From positions 248,001-312,000 of the forward strand of contig NZ_JAIMCA010000002.1 in assembly GCF_025499465.1 (NCBI RefSeq): a DNA stretch of 64,000 nt, read 5' to 3'. A program made the translations under genes and the position numbers. Shown here in pieces: positions 9,571 to 18,092 of the stretch. Under the pieces are notes generated by a model, which saw only the letters and a list, made by a program, of their open reading frames with translations, was not told where the DNA came from and ran no database searches. This DNA is from Allobosea sp. BH3 (GTDB lineage: Bacteria > Pseudomonadota > Alphaproteobacteria > Rhizobiales > Beijerinckiaceae). Positions within the stretch are counted from its first letter, which is position 1, and every line of letters begins with the position of its first letter.

Positions 9571-10548
9571 TCAGAAAGGCGGGGTCTTGGCAAGGATATC
9601 GCGTGCGCGCAGGCTGTCGGCATCCATCTGCGCGATCAGCGCTTCGAGCGAGTCGAACTTCGCCTCCCTGCGCAGCCAATCGACGAAGGCGACATCGACC
9701 TTGTGGCCATAGAGATCGCCGGAGAAGTCGAAGACGAAGGTTTCCAGCCGCGGCGCGCCATCGTCGAAGGTCGGGCGACTGCCGAAGCTCGCGACGCCGT
9801 CATGCCAGTCGCCGTCGATGCGCATCCGCACGGCATAGATGCCATGGCGCAGGCGGCAGTCGCGCGGGAGATGCATGTTGGCGGTGGGGTAGCCGAGATC
9901 GCGACCGCGCTTGTCGCCGTGCGCCACGATGCCACGCACAAACCAGGGTCGGCCAAGGAAATCGGCGGCGCGGGCGACATCGCCCTCCTGCAGCGCGGAG
10001 CGGATCAGGCTGGAGGACACCGCCTCGCCACGCCAGGAGAAGGGCGGCACCACGGCGACAGGCACATGCGCCATCAGCCCATGGGCCTGCAGCATCTCCG
10101 GCGAGCCGGTGCGGCCCTTGCCGAAGTGGAAGTCGTAGCCGCAGACGAGCCCCGCCGCGCCGAGCTGGCCGACCAGCAGCTCGTCGACGAAACGCTCGGC
10201 CCCGATGGAGGCGATGTCGCGGTCGAAGGGCAGGACGAAGACGCGCGGCAGCCCGGCCGCGGCCAGCAGCTCGAATTTGAGCGCAGGAGGCGTCAGCCGG
10301 AAGACCGGCTCCTCTGGGCGAAAGACGCTGCGCGGATGCGGCTCGAAGGTGAAGGCGGCGGGCACCGTCCCCTGTTCGCGGGCCATGGCGGCGGCGGCGC
10401 GCGCGAGCTCGGCATGGCCGCGATGGACGCCGTCGAAATTACCCAGCGCCAGCACGGCGCCGCGCAGCGCATCGGGAACAGGCCTGTCGGGGTCGAGGAC
10501 CACGGCCGCCGGCTCCGGGCTCGGCGGCACATCGGCTTGGGATGACAT
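9571..10548 (-). CDS. ribF: Bifunctional riboflavin kinase / FAD synthetase
   Basis: 325 residues from ATG 10548; the frame is open to 10605, but the extension is not conserved-looking. Converts riboflavin to FMN and then FAD. The N-terminal nucleotidyltransferase domain has LGNFDGVHRGH (HxGH-type site), and the C-terminal flavokinase domain has GRDLGYPTANM with the PTAN metal/ATP motif. It lies 218 bases upstream of ileS in the same direction. I looked for an FMN riboswitch upstream and saw none. Confidence 0.96.
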   Translation of the reverse strand: MSSQADVPPSPEPAAVVLDPDRPVPDALRGAVLALGNFDGVHRGHAELARAAAAMAREQGTVPAAFTFEPHPRSVFRPEEPVFRLTPPALKFELLAAAGLPRVFVLPFDRDIASIGAERFVDELLVGQLGAAGLVCGYDFHFGKGRTGSPEMLQAHGLMAHVPVAVVPPFSWRGEAVSSSLIRSALQEGDVARAADFLGRPWFVRGIVAHGDKRGRDLGYPTANMHLPRDCRLRHGIYAVRMRIDGDWHDGVASFGSRPTFDDGAPRLETFVFDFSGDLYGHKVDVAFVDWLRREAKFDSLEALIAQMDADSLRARDILAKTPPF

Positions 10549-10647
10549 CGTCAACGAACGTCCGGCTGCCCGGCAGGCCAGGCGATGGAGCGTCTTTGCC
10601 GCCAAGCTGCGCGAGGCGTCAAGGCGGCTGGAGCGAAACGCCGCAGC

Positions 10648-11106
10648 TCAGCGCTTGGCCGCGGGCGGCATGGCGACCCAGGCCTCGCCCTCCATCACGG
10701 CCTTGCCGTCGACGAGGCATTCGCAGAACAGCCGGGCCCGGCGGCGTTCCGCCACCAGCTCGACCACCTCGACGCGGGCGGTGACCACGTCGCCGATCTT
10801 GACCGGAGCCAGGAACGTCAGGGTCTGCGACAGATAGACCGCGCCGGGGCCAGGCAGCCGCGTGCCGAGCAGCGCCGAGATCAGGCTCGCGGTCAACATT
10901 CCGTGAGCGATGCGCTGGCCGAACTTGGTGCCGGCGGCATAGTGGTCGCAGAGGTGAATCGGATTGGCGTCGCCCGAGAGCTCGGCGAAGAGCGAAACAT
11001 CGCGCTCCATCACCGTCCGCATCAGGCTTTCGCTCCGGCCGACGGCCAGATCCTCGAAGGTGTGGACGGTGTAGAGCCCGCCCGGCATCGGCTGCACAGT
11101 CATCAT
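10648..11106 (-). CDS. MaoC-family (R)-specific enoyl-CoA hydratase-like protein
   Basis: 152 residues from ATG 11106, preceded by GAGGA. Single hotdog domain with the hydratase-2 motif SGDANPIHLCDHYA, carrying the catalytic Asp/His pair, and RIAHGMLTASLIS. Such proteins hydrate trans-2-enoyl-CoA to the (R)-3-hydroxyacyl-CoA and can feed PHA synthesis or breakdown of unusual acyl groups. The closest in-window metabolic links are the fad genes (18598-24003) and phaZ (61450), but no operon connects them. Substrate unknown. Confidence 0.88.
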   Translation of the reverse strand: MMTVQPMPGGLYTVHTFEDLAVGRSESLMRTVMERDVSLFAELSGDANPIHLCDHYAAGTKFGQRIAHGMLTASLISALLGTRLPGPGAVYLSQTLTFLAPVKIGDVVTARVEVVELVAERRRARLFCECLVDGKAVMEGEAWVAMPPAAKR

Positions 11107-11268
11107 TCTGTCCTCGTGCCCAGCATCTCGCAGTCGCAGCATAAGGGCAATTGAACTTTGGTGCGGCGCAATGATGACCCTGCGTCACTTCGCGATCGGA
11201 TTAACCGCTTCGCAACGCGAGGCGGGTATCACTTCGTCACGAATGGAGGCCGCCATGACGGGCGGCGC

Positions 11269-11290
11269 GGCGCCGGCATTCTCCGGCGCC
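11269..11290 (+). promoter_or_regulatory. GC-rich hairpin in the cheY leader
   Basis: A perfect 8-base inverted repeat GGCGCCGG / CCGGCGCC with a 6-base loop lies 26 bases upstream of the cheY start. It could shape the leader or limit read-through from upstream. No poly-U tract follows, so a terminator is unlikely. Function not established. Confidence 0.4.
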
Positions 11291-11316
11291 GGAGCTGCCA
11301 TCCCCGGAGCATCAGA

Positions 11317-11703
11317 ATGGCTCTTGATCCGTCCATGCCGATTTTGGTGGTCGACGACTACCAGACGATGGTCCGTATCATCCGCAACCTCCTGAAGCAG
11401 CTCGGTTTCGAGAATGTCGACGACGCCTCGGACGGCCAGGCCGCCATCGCCAAGATGCGCGACAAGCAGTACGGGCTGGTGATCTCTGACTGGAACATGG
11501 AACCGATGAGCGGCTTCGAGCTGCTCCAGAAGGTCCGCGAGGAGCACCAGCTGTCGGAGACGCCGTTCATCATCGTCACGGCCGAGTCGAAGACCGAAAA
11601 CGTCGTGGCCGCCAAGCGGGCCGGCGTCAGCAACTACATCGTCAAGCCGTTCAACGCGCAGACGCTGAAGACCAAGATCGAATCGGTCTGCACCACGGCC
11701 TGA
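11317..11703 (+). CDS. CheY-type single-domain response regulator
   Basis: 128 residues from ATG 11317, chosen because GGAG lies 8 bases upstream and the receiver fold begins here, although the frame is open from 11158. Receiver signatures: acidic pair D13-D14, phospho-acceptor D58 (ISDWNME), T88 and K110 (IVKPF). There is no output domain, so it acts by protein contact, as CheY does on the flagellar switch or as a phosphate relay or sink. No che or flagellar genes lie nearby, so its kinase cannot be named. Sequence around D58 and K110 is of the true chemotaxis CheY type. Confidence 0.93.
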   Translation: MALDPSMPILVVDDYQTMVRIIRNLLKQLGFENVDDASDGQAAIAKMRDKQYGLVISDWNMEPMSGFELLQKVREEHQLSETPFIIVTAESKTENVVAAKRAGVSNYIVKPFNAQTLKTKIESVCTTA

Positions 11704-11728
11704 GGGCAGGCCTTCGGGTAGGGGCGCC

Positions 11729-11820
11729 GTCATGCTCGGGCTTGACCCGAGCATCTCCTCAACCAGAGCCTTCCCGTCCTGAGTTTCTCGGGTCTGCGCT
11801 TCGCTCCGCCCGAGAATGAC
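11729..11820. repeat. GTCAT...ATGAC intergenic palindromic element, copy 2
   Basis: A 92-base element in reverse orientation to copy 1: first the GCTCGGG/CCCGAGC hairpin with a CTTGA loop, then the TTCTCGGG/CCCGAGAA hairpin with GCGCTTCGCTCCG in its loop. It fills the gap between the convergent 3' ends of cheY (25 bases away) and the HAD gene (12 bases away). Confidence 0.88.
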
Positions 11821-11832
11821 GGCGGCTTTTTC

Positions 11833-12699
11833 TCACCAGACCAGATGCGGCATGGCATAGGCGGGCCGGTGGGTCTGCCGGCCGAACCAGCCGTGACGAT
11901 CCTCCCACGAAGCTTCCATCAGATCCTGCGCGTGGATGCCGGCCAGCACCATGATGCCAGCCGCGCCGAAGGCGTCCGCACCCGCGATGTCGGTGCGGAT
12001 CGCGTCGCCCACCGCGCAGATGCGGCTGCGGTCGATCGCGGAGCCGCGCTTCTGTTCTGCCGCTGCCAAGGCCGCCTCGTAGATCGGACGGTGCGGCTTG
12101 CCGGCGTAGATCGCCTCTCCGCCGATCTCCTCATAGGCCAGCGCGACCGAACCGGCGCAGGGCACGATGCGCCCGCCGCGTTCCACCACCAGATCGGGGT
12201 TGGCACAGATCAGCGGCAGCCCGCGCGCCGCAAAGCCGGCGAGCAGGTCGGCATAGGTCGCGGGCGTGTCCTTCTCATCGTCGAAAAGGCCCGTGCAGAG
12301 CACATAGGCCGCGTCTTCCGGGGCGGCCTCGGGCGCATCGAGGCCGGCGATCAGCGGCAGGTCGCGGTCCGGGCCGAGCCGATACATCGGCTGGCCGGCG
12401 CGGGCGCGGATCAGCGCGCGGCAGACATCGCCGGAGGTGACGATCGCGTCCCATGCCTCGCGCGGAACGCCGAAGCCGTCGAGCTGGCCGATGATGACAT
12501 CGGCCGGGCGCGGCGCGTTGGTGACGAGCACGACGCTGATGCCACGCTCGCGCATCCGCATCAGCGCCACGATCGCGTCGCGATAGGCGGCGATGCCGTT
12601 ATGGACCACGCCCCAGACATCGCACAGGCAGAGATCGAAGCGATCCGCGACCTCGGAAAAGCCCTTGAGCGGGATGGTTGAAGCGATCCCCGATGGCAC
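11833..12699 (-). CDS. HAD-superfamily hydrolase, TIGR01459-like (subfamily IIA)
   Basis: 288 residues, GTG start at 12699. N-terminal motif I region LCLCDVWGVVHNG, motif II VLVTNAPRP, cap domain, then YAGKPHRPIYEAAL and ICAVGDAIRTDIAGADAFG (motif IV, metal-binding Asp). This NagD-like layout marks an alphaproteobacterial HAD-IIA family; the substrate is unknown, probably a small phosphate ester. The second motif-I Asp of ordinary HAD phosphatases is Trp here (DVWG), so activity should not be assumed. Confidence 0.88.
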   Translation of the reverse strand: MPSGIASTIPLKGFSEVADRFDLCLCDVWGVVHNGIAAYRDAIVALMRMRERGISVVLVTNAPRPADVIIGQLDGFGVPREAWDAIVTSGDVCRALIRARAGQPMYRLGPDRDLPLIAGLDAPEAAPEDAAYVLCTGLFDDEKDTPATYADLLAGFAARGLPLICANPDLVVERGGRIVPCAGSVALAYEEIGGEAIYAGKPHRPIYEAALAAAEQKRGSAIDRSRICAVGDAIRTDIAGADAFGAAGIMVLAGIHAQDLMEASWEDRHGWFGRQTHRPAYAMPHLVW

Positions 12700-12786
12700 T
12701 GTCTGATCTCCGGCTGCGGTTCGTGCCGGCTGGTCTAGACGGGATTCGACCGGATAGGAACCGGGGTGGCAGCAGGGCTGCGCGCG

Positions 12787-14379
12787 TCAGGCGCTTGCGC
12801 GGCGCAGTACCGCACGGAAGGGCAGCCGCACCGGCGGGCGGTTCTCCGCCGGGGGGGCGACCGAGGCGGCCGCAGGCGGCGATTTCAACCCGAAGACACG
12901 AGCCAGCACGGCTCCGGTCGCGGAGGCCCGGCCCGTCGACGGCTCGAAATCCGCCTCGTCCTCGGCTTCCGCCGCGAAAGCCGGGGCCGGCTGCACAGCG
13001 GGAGCGGCGGCCGGGATATCCCCCACCGTCGCGGACGCCGGCTCGGCGAAGACATCCGGCTTGACCGGGCGCGGCGGCGAGAAAACCTTGCCCTGCCCCA
13101 TGGCGACGCCGAGCTCGATCATATCGGCTGCCGTCGGATTATCCTCGACATTCTCGGCCACCAGCGTGATGCCCGCACGCGACAGCATGGCGGCGAGGTC
13201 CCCTGCCGCGAGATCGCTGGCAAGGCGCCCCTCGACGAGCTCCTGCAGCAGCGTCGCCGGCGCCTTGAGGAAGCGGACGCCCCTGTCCGCCAGGGCGCGC
13301 GGATCGAAACGCAGGTCGGAGATCTGGTCGAGCGCGAAGCGCACGCCATTCGCCGACATGGAGCCGAGCAAGCCGAGGCTCGTCGGATCGAGCGAGCGGA
13401 AGACCGCCTGCGGCATCTCGATGACGAGATGGCCGGTATGCTCGCGGTATTTGTCGAGGATACGCGTCAGGGTCGCCAGCGCGCGGGAGGAATCCCAGGT
13501 CGCCGAGCTGAAATTGCAGGAGACGAAAATCTCGCCCTCCTTCGAGGCGAGATGGCGCGCGATGGCGAGCGCCCGCGTCAGCACGAGCGCGTCCAGCGTC
13601 GGCCCGAAGCCGCGCTCCTCCACCGTCTCGAGGAACTCGTGCGGCAGGAGGAGCGTGTTCTCGTCCAGCCGCAGCCGCGCCAGCGCCTCATAGCCACGGG
13701 TGCGGCGCTGCGGCAGCGAGACGACCGGCTGGAGGTGGACCTCGAGCCGGCCTTCCGTCAGAGCGGAGCTGATGAGGGCCGCGCGCTCGGCTTCGGCCTC
13801 CTCGGCGGCTTCGCGGGCGGCCGCAGCCCGTTCCTCGGCAAGCCTCTCGGACCGTGCCCGGCGGGCCGCCTCGGGATCGAGGAACACCTCCGGGGCCTCC
13901 TCGTCATCGACCGGGGACAGGCCCGCGAACATGTCATGCCCCTGAACCCTGCCGACGATCTTGTCCGGCAGGCGCGCCAGGGCCGTCTCATGATCGGAGA
14001 GCGTCGTCGCCACCTGATGGATCAGGTCTCCGAGCAGCCCGACCTCGGCGGTGAGTTCGTGGATGGCGGCGCGCGCCGGCGCTGCGTCGGCATCGCGCAT
14101 CGGCATCTGCTCGACGCGCTGCGACAGCGCATCGAGCTTGATCGCATTGGTGGCGAGGCGAACCTTGACCTCGCCGAGCCCGGCCAGGGCCTGCTCATGC
14201 CGTACGAGACCACGCCGCTCGGCCGCCTGCAGCGCCGCCATGAACCCCGCCCCGCCGGCCAGAAGGCCGAGCGCCGCGCCGAGAGCGCCCGGCAGCAGGA
14301 TCGCAATAGACGCGCCGGCCGAGAGGCCGATGAGCGGTACAGCGAGAGGATGCAGGGCTTTGAGGCTCGGGCTGGCCAC
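12787..14379 (-). CDS. Membrane protein with coiled coil and degenerate EAL domain
   Basis: 530 residues, GTG start at 14379. Residues about 12-50 form one or two hydrophobic membrane segments, followed by a helical region (about 50-210, with an Ala/Glu-rich stretch) and an EAL domain (about 210-450). Several c-di-GMP phosphodiesterase residues remain (Glu of YEALARL, Asn of CNFSS, Glu of VIEMP, Lys of FLKAP, Glu of VAENVED), but the second Asp of the paired metal site and the loop-6 DFG motif are replaced: ALDQIS instead of ALDDFG. It is therefore more likely a c-di-GMP sensor or a protein-interaction module than an active enzyme. The C-terminal 80 residues are Ala/Pro-rich. Confidence 0.88.
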   Translation of the reverse strand: MASPSLKALHPLAVPLIGLSAGASIAILLPGALGAALGLLAGGAGFMAALQAAERRGLVRHEQALAGLGEVKVRLATNAIKLDALSQRVEQMPMRDADAAPARAAIHELTAEVGLLGDLIHQVATTLSDHETALARLPDKIVGRVQGHDMFAGLSPVDDEEAPEVFLDPEAARRARSERLAEERAAAAREAAEEAEAERAALISSALTEGRLEVHLQPVVSLPQRRTRGYEALARLRLDENTLLLPHEFLETVEERGFGPTLDALVLTRALAIARHLASKEGEIFVSCNFSSATWDSSRALATLTRILDKYREHTGHLVIEMPQAVFRSLDPTSLGLLGSMSANGVRFALDQISDLRFDPRALADRGVRFLKAPATLLQELVEGRLASDLAAGDLAAMLSRAGITLVAENVEDNPTAADMIELGVAMGQGKVFSPPRPVKPDVFAEPASATVGDIPAAAPAVQPAPAFAAEAEDEADFEPSTGRASATGAVLARVFGLKSPPAAASVAPPAENRPPVRLPFRAVLRRASA

Positions 14380-14543
14380 GGCAGTGTTCGCGCTACGGGA
14401 TGGATCGGAACTGGGAACGAATCACCACTCTTTCGCCAGAGTAGAGCATCGAACCGCAAAACGGAATCCGGCCACATCCGAAAGCCGTTTCAGAATCAAA
14501 GCTCTAAGGGAGTCCACTCGGGAACCATCCGCATGCGCGGACG

Positions 14544-16316
14544 CTAACGCGCCGGAAGCCCGAGCGTCGCGAGCAGCCGCATCGCTACATCTTCGCCGAA
14601 GCCGCGATCGAGCAGATAGCCGTGAGGGTCACGGCCGAAGGGCGGCGCCTTGCCGCCCAGCTCCTTGATGGCAGCCGACAAACGCGGCTGATCGTCGTTC
14701 GCGGCGGCCAGCAGGGCCTGACCGAGCAGGTTCAACGGCGTGCGATCGGCGGCGAGCGTCGAGGCGTAAGTCTCGATACCCTTCTTCGAGCCGGTCAGAT
14801 ACGCGCCCAGGAAGGCATAGAAATCATAGCGCGCCGGCCGACCGACGCTCAGCGAGATCGCCCGCTCCAGCAGCGGCAACCCTTCCGCCGGGCGACCACG
14901 GCGCACGAAGAGTGCACCCAGATCCGCCATGATGTCTGGGTCGTAAGGGTTCCTCACGAGCGCTTCCCGGCCCATCTGGATCGCTTCCTCCGCCGCGCCG
15001 CGAGCAAGGAGCACCTTCATCATCGCCTGATAGGCGCGGGCACCCGATGGGGCGAGCCGGATGGCCGCCAGGGCCGCCGCCAGCGCACGCTCGAGCTTCG
15101 CCTTGTCCTCGCGGGCGACCCTCACGCCATCATCGCCCAGCAACAGCAGAGCCAGATGAGCCCAGGCCGGGTAGAAGCCCGGGTCCTGATCGACGAGCTG
15201 TTCGAGGCAGATCTGGGCTGCAACGCGGTCGTCAGGCAGCATCGTTCGCCGCGAGTCGAAGGCGCGCAGAATGCAGCGCGAAGCCGGCGAAGGCGGGCCC
15301 TGGCGGGCGTCGGCAGGGATGATGCCGAACGGTTCTGCGAGCCTCGTGGCCAGGCGGCGCGCCATTTCGGCGAGGTCGGCCTCCGTCAGCATCTCGACGG
15401 AAGGCCGCCCGGAGGACGTCGTCCAGACGATGCGACCGTCGCGAACGAAGCGCAGACGGCCGAAGCCCTCGGCACCGCGGTTGATCGCCTGGATGTTCAT
15501 CTCGAGAACGTAGTCGACCTCCTCTACCTCCCTGGAGCCGGGCGACAGCACCTTGATCGTGATCAGATCATCGAAACGCGCCATGGCATCGACGAGCAGA
15601 TCGGAGAAGCGCCCCAGTAAATCGGCCAGCTTCGGATCGGCCGGAGGGGTCGGGATCGTGATCGCGACCCGCAGGAGCTGCGGCGCGTGCAGGATCGCCG
15701 GCTGCACGCGCGCCGCGAGTTCAGGTTCGGCCAGCCTTTGCGAGGCGTTGTCGGCCGGCGGCTGCGCCGGCCAGAGATACCAGGCGCCGAGAGACAGGAG
15801 CGCGGCAACGAGAGCGGCGACGGCGGCCAGCGGCCAGCGGCGCGCCGCGGTGGCATCGCCCTCCGGCGTCGCCTCGGACTTTGCCGGATCGACGGACTCT
15901 TCCGGCTTCTCATCCGCTACGGGAGAACTGGCCGCCGGCGATTCCGCCACCGCGGAGAAGGTGAAGGCCGGGACATAGGCACCGACCGGCATCGAAATCT
16001 GCACGGGATCGGCCTGCCCTTCCCCCAGATAATACTGCGTCAGGGCACGCCGCAGCCGGCCGGCCTCGACCCGGACGATCGGGTCGATCTGGGGGTTGAA
16101 GTCGGCCGGCCGGCCGAGCGCCTCGACGGCGATCGTGTAGCCCTTCAGCTCGGAGGCGCGGCCTTCGACGGTGCGCTCGACGACGAAGCTCAGGAAGGAG
16201 GAAAGCTGGGGCGCGGCGCGAAAGCCATCGGAAGACAGGATTCGCCCGAGCCCTGCGCGGATGATCGCCGCGGCCCGTTCGTCCAGCCGTCCAGGATCGT
16301 CGAGGCCGTCCGTCAT
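14544..16316 (-). CDS. Winged-helix-like N-terminus, TM segment and TPR protein
   Basis: 590 residues. Residues 20-120 contain the widespread motif set FLSFVVERTVEGR, LKGYTIAVEALGRP and DPIVRVEAGRLRRAL, found in bacterial membrane-anchored TPR proteins often labelled adenylate cyclase-like or transcriptional regulator-like. One TM helix follows at 161-183, then a segment resembling an effector-binding beta domain (about 210-330) and TPR-like helices to the C-terminus. The layout (cytoplasmic N-terminus, periplasmic TPR part) resembles a ToxR/CadC-type one-component sensor, but DNA binding is inference. It is divergent from the aminotransferase gene, with 168 bases between them. Target and signal unknown. 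Confidence 0.8.
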   Translation of the reverse strand: MTDGLDDPGRLDERAAAIIRAGLGRILSSDGFRAAPQLSSFLSFVVERTVEGRASELKGYTIAVEALGRPADFNPQIDPIVRVEAGRLRRALTQYYLGEGQADPVQISMPVGAYVPAFTFSAVAESPAASSPVADEKPEESVDPAKSEATPEGDATAARRWPLAAVAALVAALLSLGAWYLWPAQPPADNASQRLAEPELAARVQPAILHAPQLLRVAITIPTPPADPKLADLLGRFSDLLVDAMARFDDLITIKVLSPGSREVEEVDYVLEMNIQAINRGAEGFGRLRFVRDGRIVWTTSSGRPSVEMLTEADLAEMARRLATRLAEPFGIIPADARQGPPSPASRCILRAFDSRRTMLPDDRVAAQICLEQLVDQDPGFYPAWAHLALLLLGDDGVRVAREDKAKLERALAAALAAIRLAPSGARAYQAMMKVLLARGAAEEAIQMGREALVRNPYDPDIMADLGALFVRRGRPAEGLPLLERAISLSVGRPARYDFYAFLGAYLTGSKKGIETYASTLAADRTPLNLLGQALLAAANDDQPRLSAAIKELGGKAPPFGRDPHGYLLDRGFGEDVAMRLLATLGLPAR

Positions 16317-16484
16317 CGGGGTCCGTTCAGTATGCGCCCCAAAGGGTATTTTACGCTATCGGCGACCATACGTCACCCGCACGGCCGCTATCCGTCTGGC
16401 GCAGCCGTGGCTCGTCATCATGGCGATTTACAGGAAGGAGTCGCCTGCTAGGCTGACGCTAAAGTTAATCCACAGGGGACCGTC

Positions 16485-17822
16485 ATGACTTCCGCATCTT
16501 CCACCGCCGTGCCGAACGATCTTGAAGCCTACTGGATGCCGTTCACGGCCAACCGGTCGTTCAAGAAGAACCCGCGCATGGTGGCCCGTGCCGAAGGCAT
16601 GTTCTACTACACGCCGGACAACAAGCCGGTCATGGACGGCACCGCCGGTCTCTGGTGCTGCAATGCCGGCCATTCCCGCGAGCCGATCATCCAGGCGATC
16701 CAGGCACAGGCGCGCGATCTCGATTACGCCCCCTCCTTCCAGTACGGCCACCCCAAGGTCTTCGCCGCCGCCGCCCGCATCGCGGCATTGGCGCCCGGCG
16801 ACCTCGACCATGTCTTCTTCGCCGGCTCCGGCTCGGAAGCGGGCGATTCAGCGCTCAAGATCGCGCTGGCCTACTGGAACGTCACCGGCAAGGCCGCCAA
16901 GACCCGCCTGATCGGCCGCGAGCGTGGCTATCACGGTGTCGGCTTCGGCGGCATCTCGGTCGGCGGCATGTCGAACAACCGCAAGTTCTTCGGCTCGCTG
17001 CTCACCGGCGTCGACCACATCGCCCACACCTATGACCGCGAGAAGCAGGCCTTCAGCAAGGGCGAGCCGGAATATGGCGCGCATTTCGCCGATGATCTCG
17101 AGCGGGTCGTCGCGCTGCACGACGCCTCGACCATCGCCGCCGTGATCGTCGAGCCGATGGCGGGCTCGACCGGCGCGCTGCCGCCGCCGAAGGGCTACCT
17201 CAAGCGCCTGCGCGAGATCTGCGACAAGCACGGCATCCTGCTGATCTTCGACGAGGTCATCACCGGCTTCGGCCGCCTCGGCTTCGCTTTCGCCGCCGAG
17301 CGCTACGGCGTCATCCCCGACATGATCACCTTCGCCAAGGGCGTGACCTCGGGCACCGTGCCGATGGGCGGCGTGATCGTGCGCAAGCACATCTACGAAG
17401 CCTTCATGGGCGGCCCGGACAACGTCATCGAGCTGTTCCACGGCTACACCTATTCCGGCCATCCGCTGGCGGCGGCGGCCTCGCTCGCAGCGCTCGACAT
17501 CTATCGCGAGGAGGGACTGTTCGAGCGGGTGCGCGGCATGGAGAACGCCTGGGCCGATGCGGTGATGAGCCTGAAGGGCGAGCCGAACGTCGTCGATATC
17601 CGCACGCTCGGCCTCGTCGGCGCGGTCGACCTCGCCCCCCGGGCCGAGGGCGTGGGCAAGCGCGGCTACGAGGCGATGGACCGCGCCTTCCACGAGGAGG
17701 GGCTGATGGTCCGCACCGCGGCCGACACGCTGGCCTTCTCGCCGCCGCTGATCATCACCGAGTCGCAGGTCGACGAGCTGATCGGCAAGCTGCGCCGGGT
17801 GATCCGGTCGGTGGCGAACTGA
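16485..17822 (+). CDS. Class-III PLP aminotransferase (omega-amino acid:pyruvate type)
   Basis: 445 residues; AGGGGA lies 8 bases before ATG 16485. Typical fold-type I class-III features: DGTAGLWCCNAGHS near residue 50, FAGSGSEAGDSALK (cofactor phosphate), LIFDEVITGFGR (Asp to the pyridine N) and TFAKGVTSG with the Schiff-base Lys near residue 286. Closest in character to omega-amino acid (beta-alanine) pyruvate transaminases, which move amino groups from beta-alanine or amines to pyruvate. It stands alone, with the small gene at 17837 only 14 bases downstream. Exact substrate not deducible. Confidence 0.93.
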   Translation: MTSASSTAVPNDLEAYWMPFTANRSFKKNPRMVARAEGMFYYTPDNKPVMDGTAGLWCCNAGHSREPIIQAIQAQARDLDYAPSFQYGHPKVFAAAARIAALAPGDLDHVFFAGSGSEAGDSALKIALAYWNVTGKAAKTRLIGRERGYHGVGFGGISVGGMSNNRKFFGSLLTGVDHIAHTYDREKQAFSKGEPEYGAHFADDLERVVALHDASTIAAVIVEPMAGSTGALPPPKGYLKRLREICDKHGILLIFDEVITGFGRLGFAFAAERYGVIPDMITFAKGVTSGTVPMGGVIVRKHIYEAFMGGPDNVIELFHGYTYSGHPLAAAASLAALDIYREEGLFERVRGMENAWADAVMSLKGEPNVVDIRTLGLVGAVDLAPRAEGVGKRGYEAMDRAFHEEGLMVRTAADTLAFSPPLIITESQVDELIGKLRRVIRSVAN

Positions 17823-17836
17823 AGCGATAGATCGAA

Positions 17837-18070
17837 ATGGCTCGTATAGAAGCCATCGAGATTGGGCCTGCGGAAGGGAACCTGCATCCCAGCACTGTCC
17901 GTGCCCGCATCAAAACTTTCGGAGGTGGGGCCAATGGCCCCATCATCCAAATAGACACTTTTGGCTCCGCAGATCGAGAGATTCCCGGAAAGCTGAGCCA
18001 AACAATCCAATTTGACCGAGAAACAGGATTGCAGCTCTTGGCAATTCTTCAGCGCGCCTACGGAGAGTAG
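17837..18070 (+). CDS. Small conserved-type protein of unknown function, atypical codon use
   Basis: 77 residues. No family I can name with confidence; the central part IIQIDTFGSADREIPGKLSQ resembles a small uncharacterised protein type that I recall from Hyphomicrobiales. It looks soluble, with no membrane segment. Almost half of its third codon positions are A or T by hand count, with codons such as ATA, TTG, CGA and GGA, whereas the flanking genes are strongly G/C-ending. This supports a separately acquired gene. It starts 14 bases after the aminotransferase stop and may be read from the same transcript. Confidence 0.7.
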   Translation: MARIEAIEIGPAEGNLHPSTVRARIKTFGGGANGPIIQIDTFGSADREIPGKLSQTIQFDRETGLQLLAILQRAYGE

Positions 18071-18092
18071 CCGGGCAACCTCGGCGGAAGAT

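Noticed and set aside
10549..10647. Possible FMN riboswitch before ribF
   Set aside because: No RFN-element conserved segments seen; the gap is under 100 bases and directly follows the MaoC gene.
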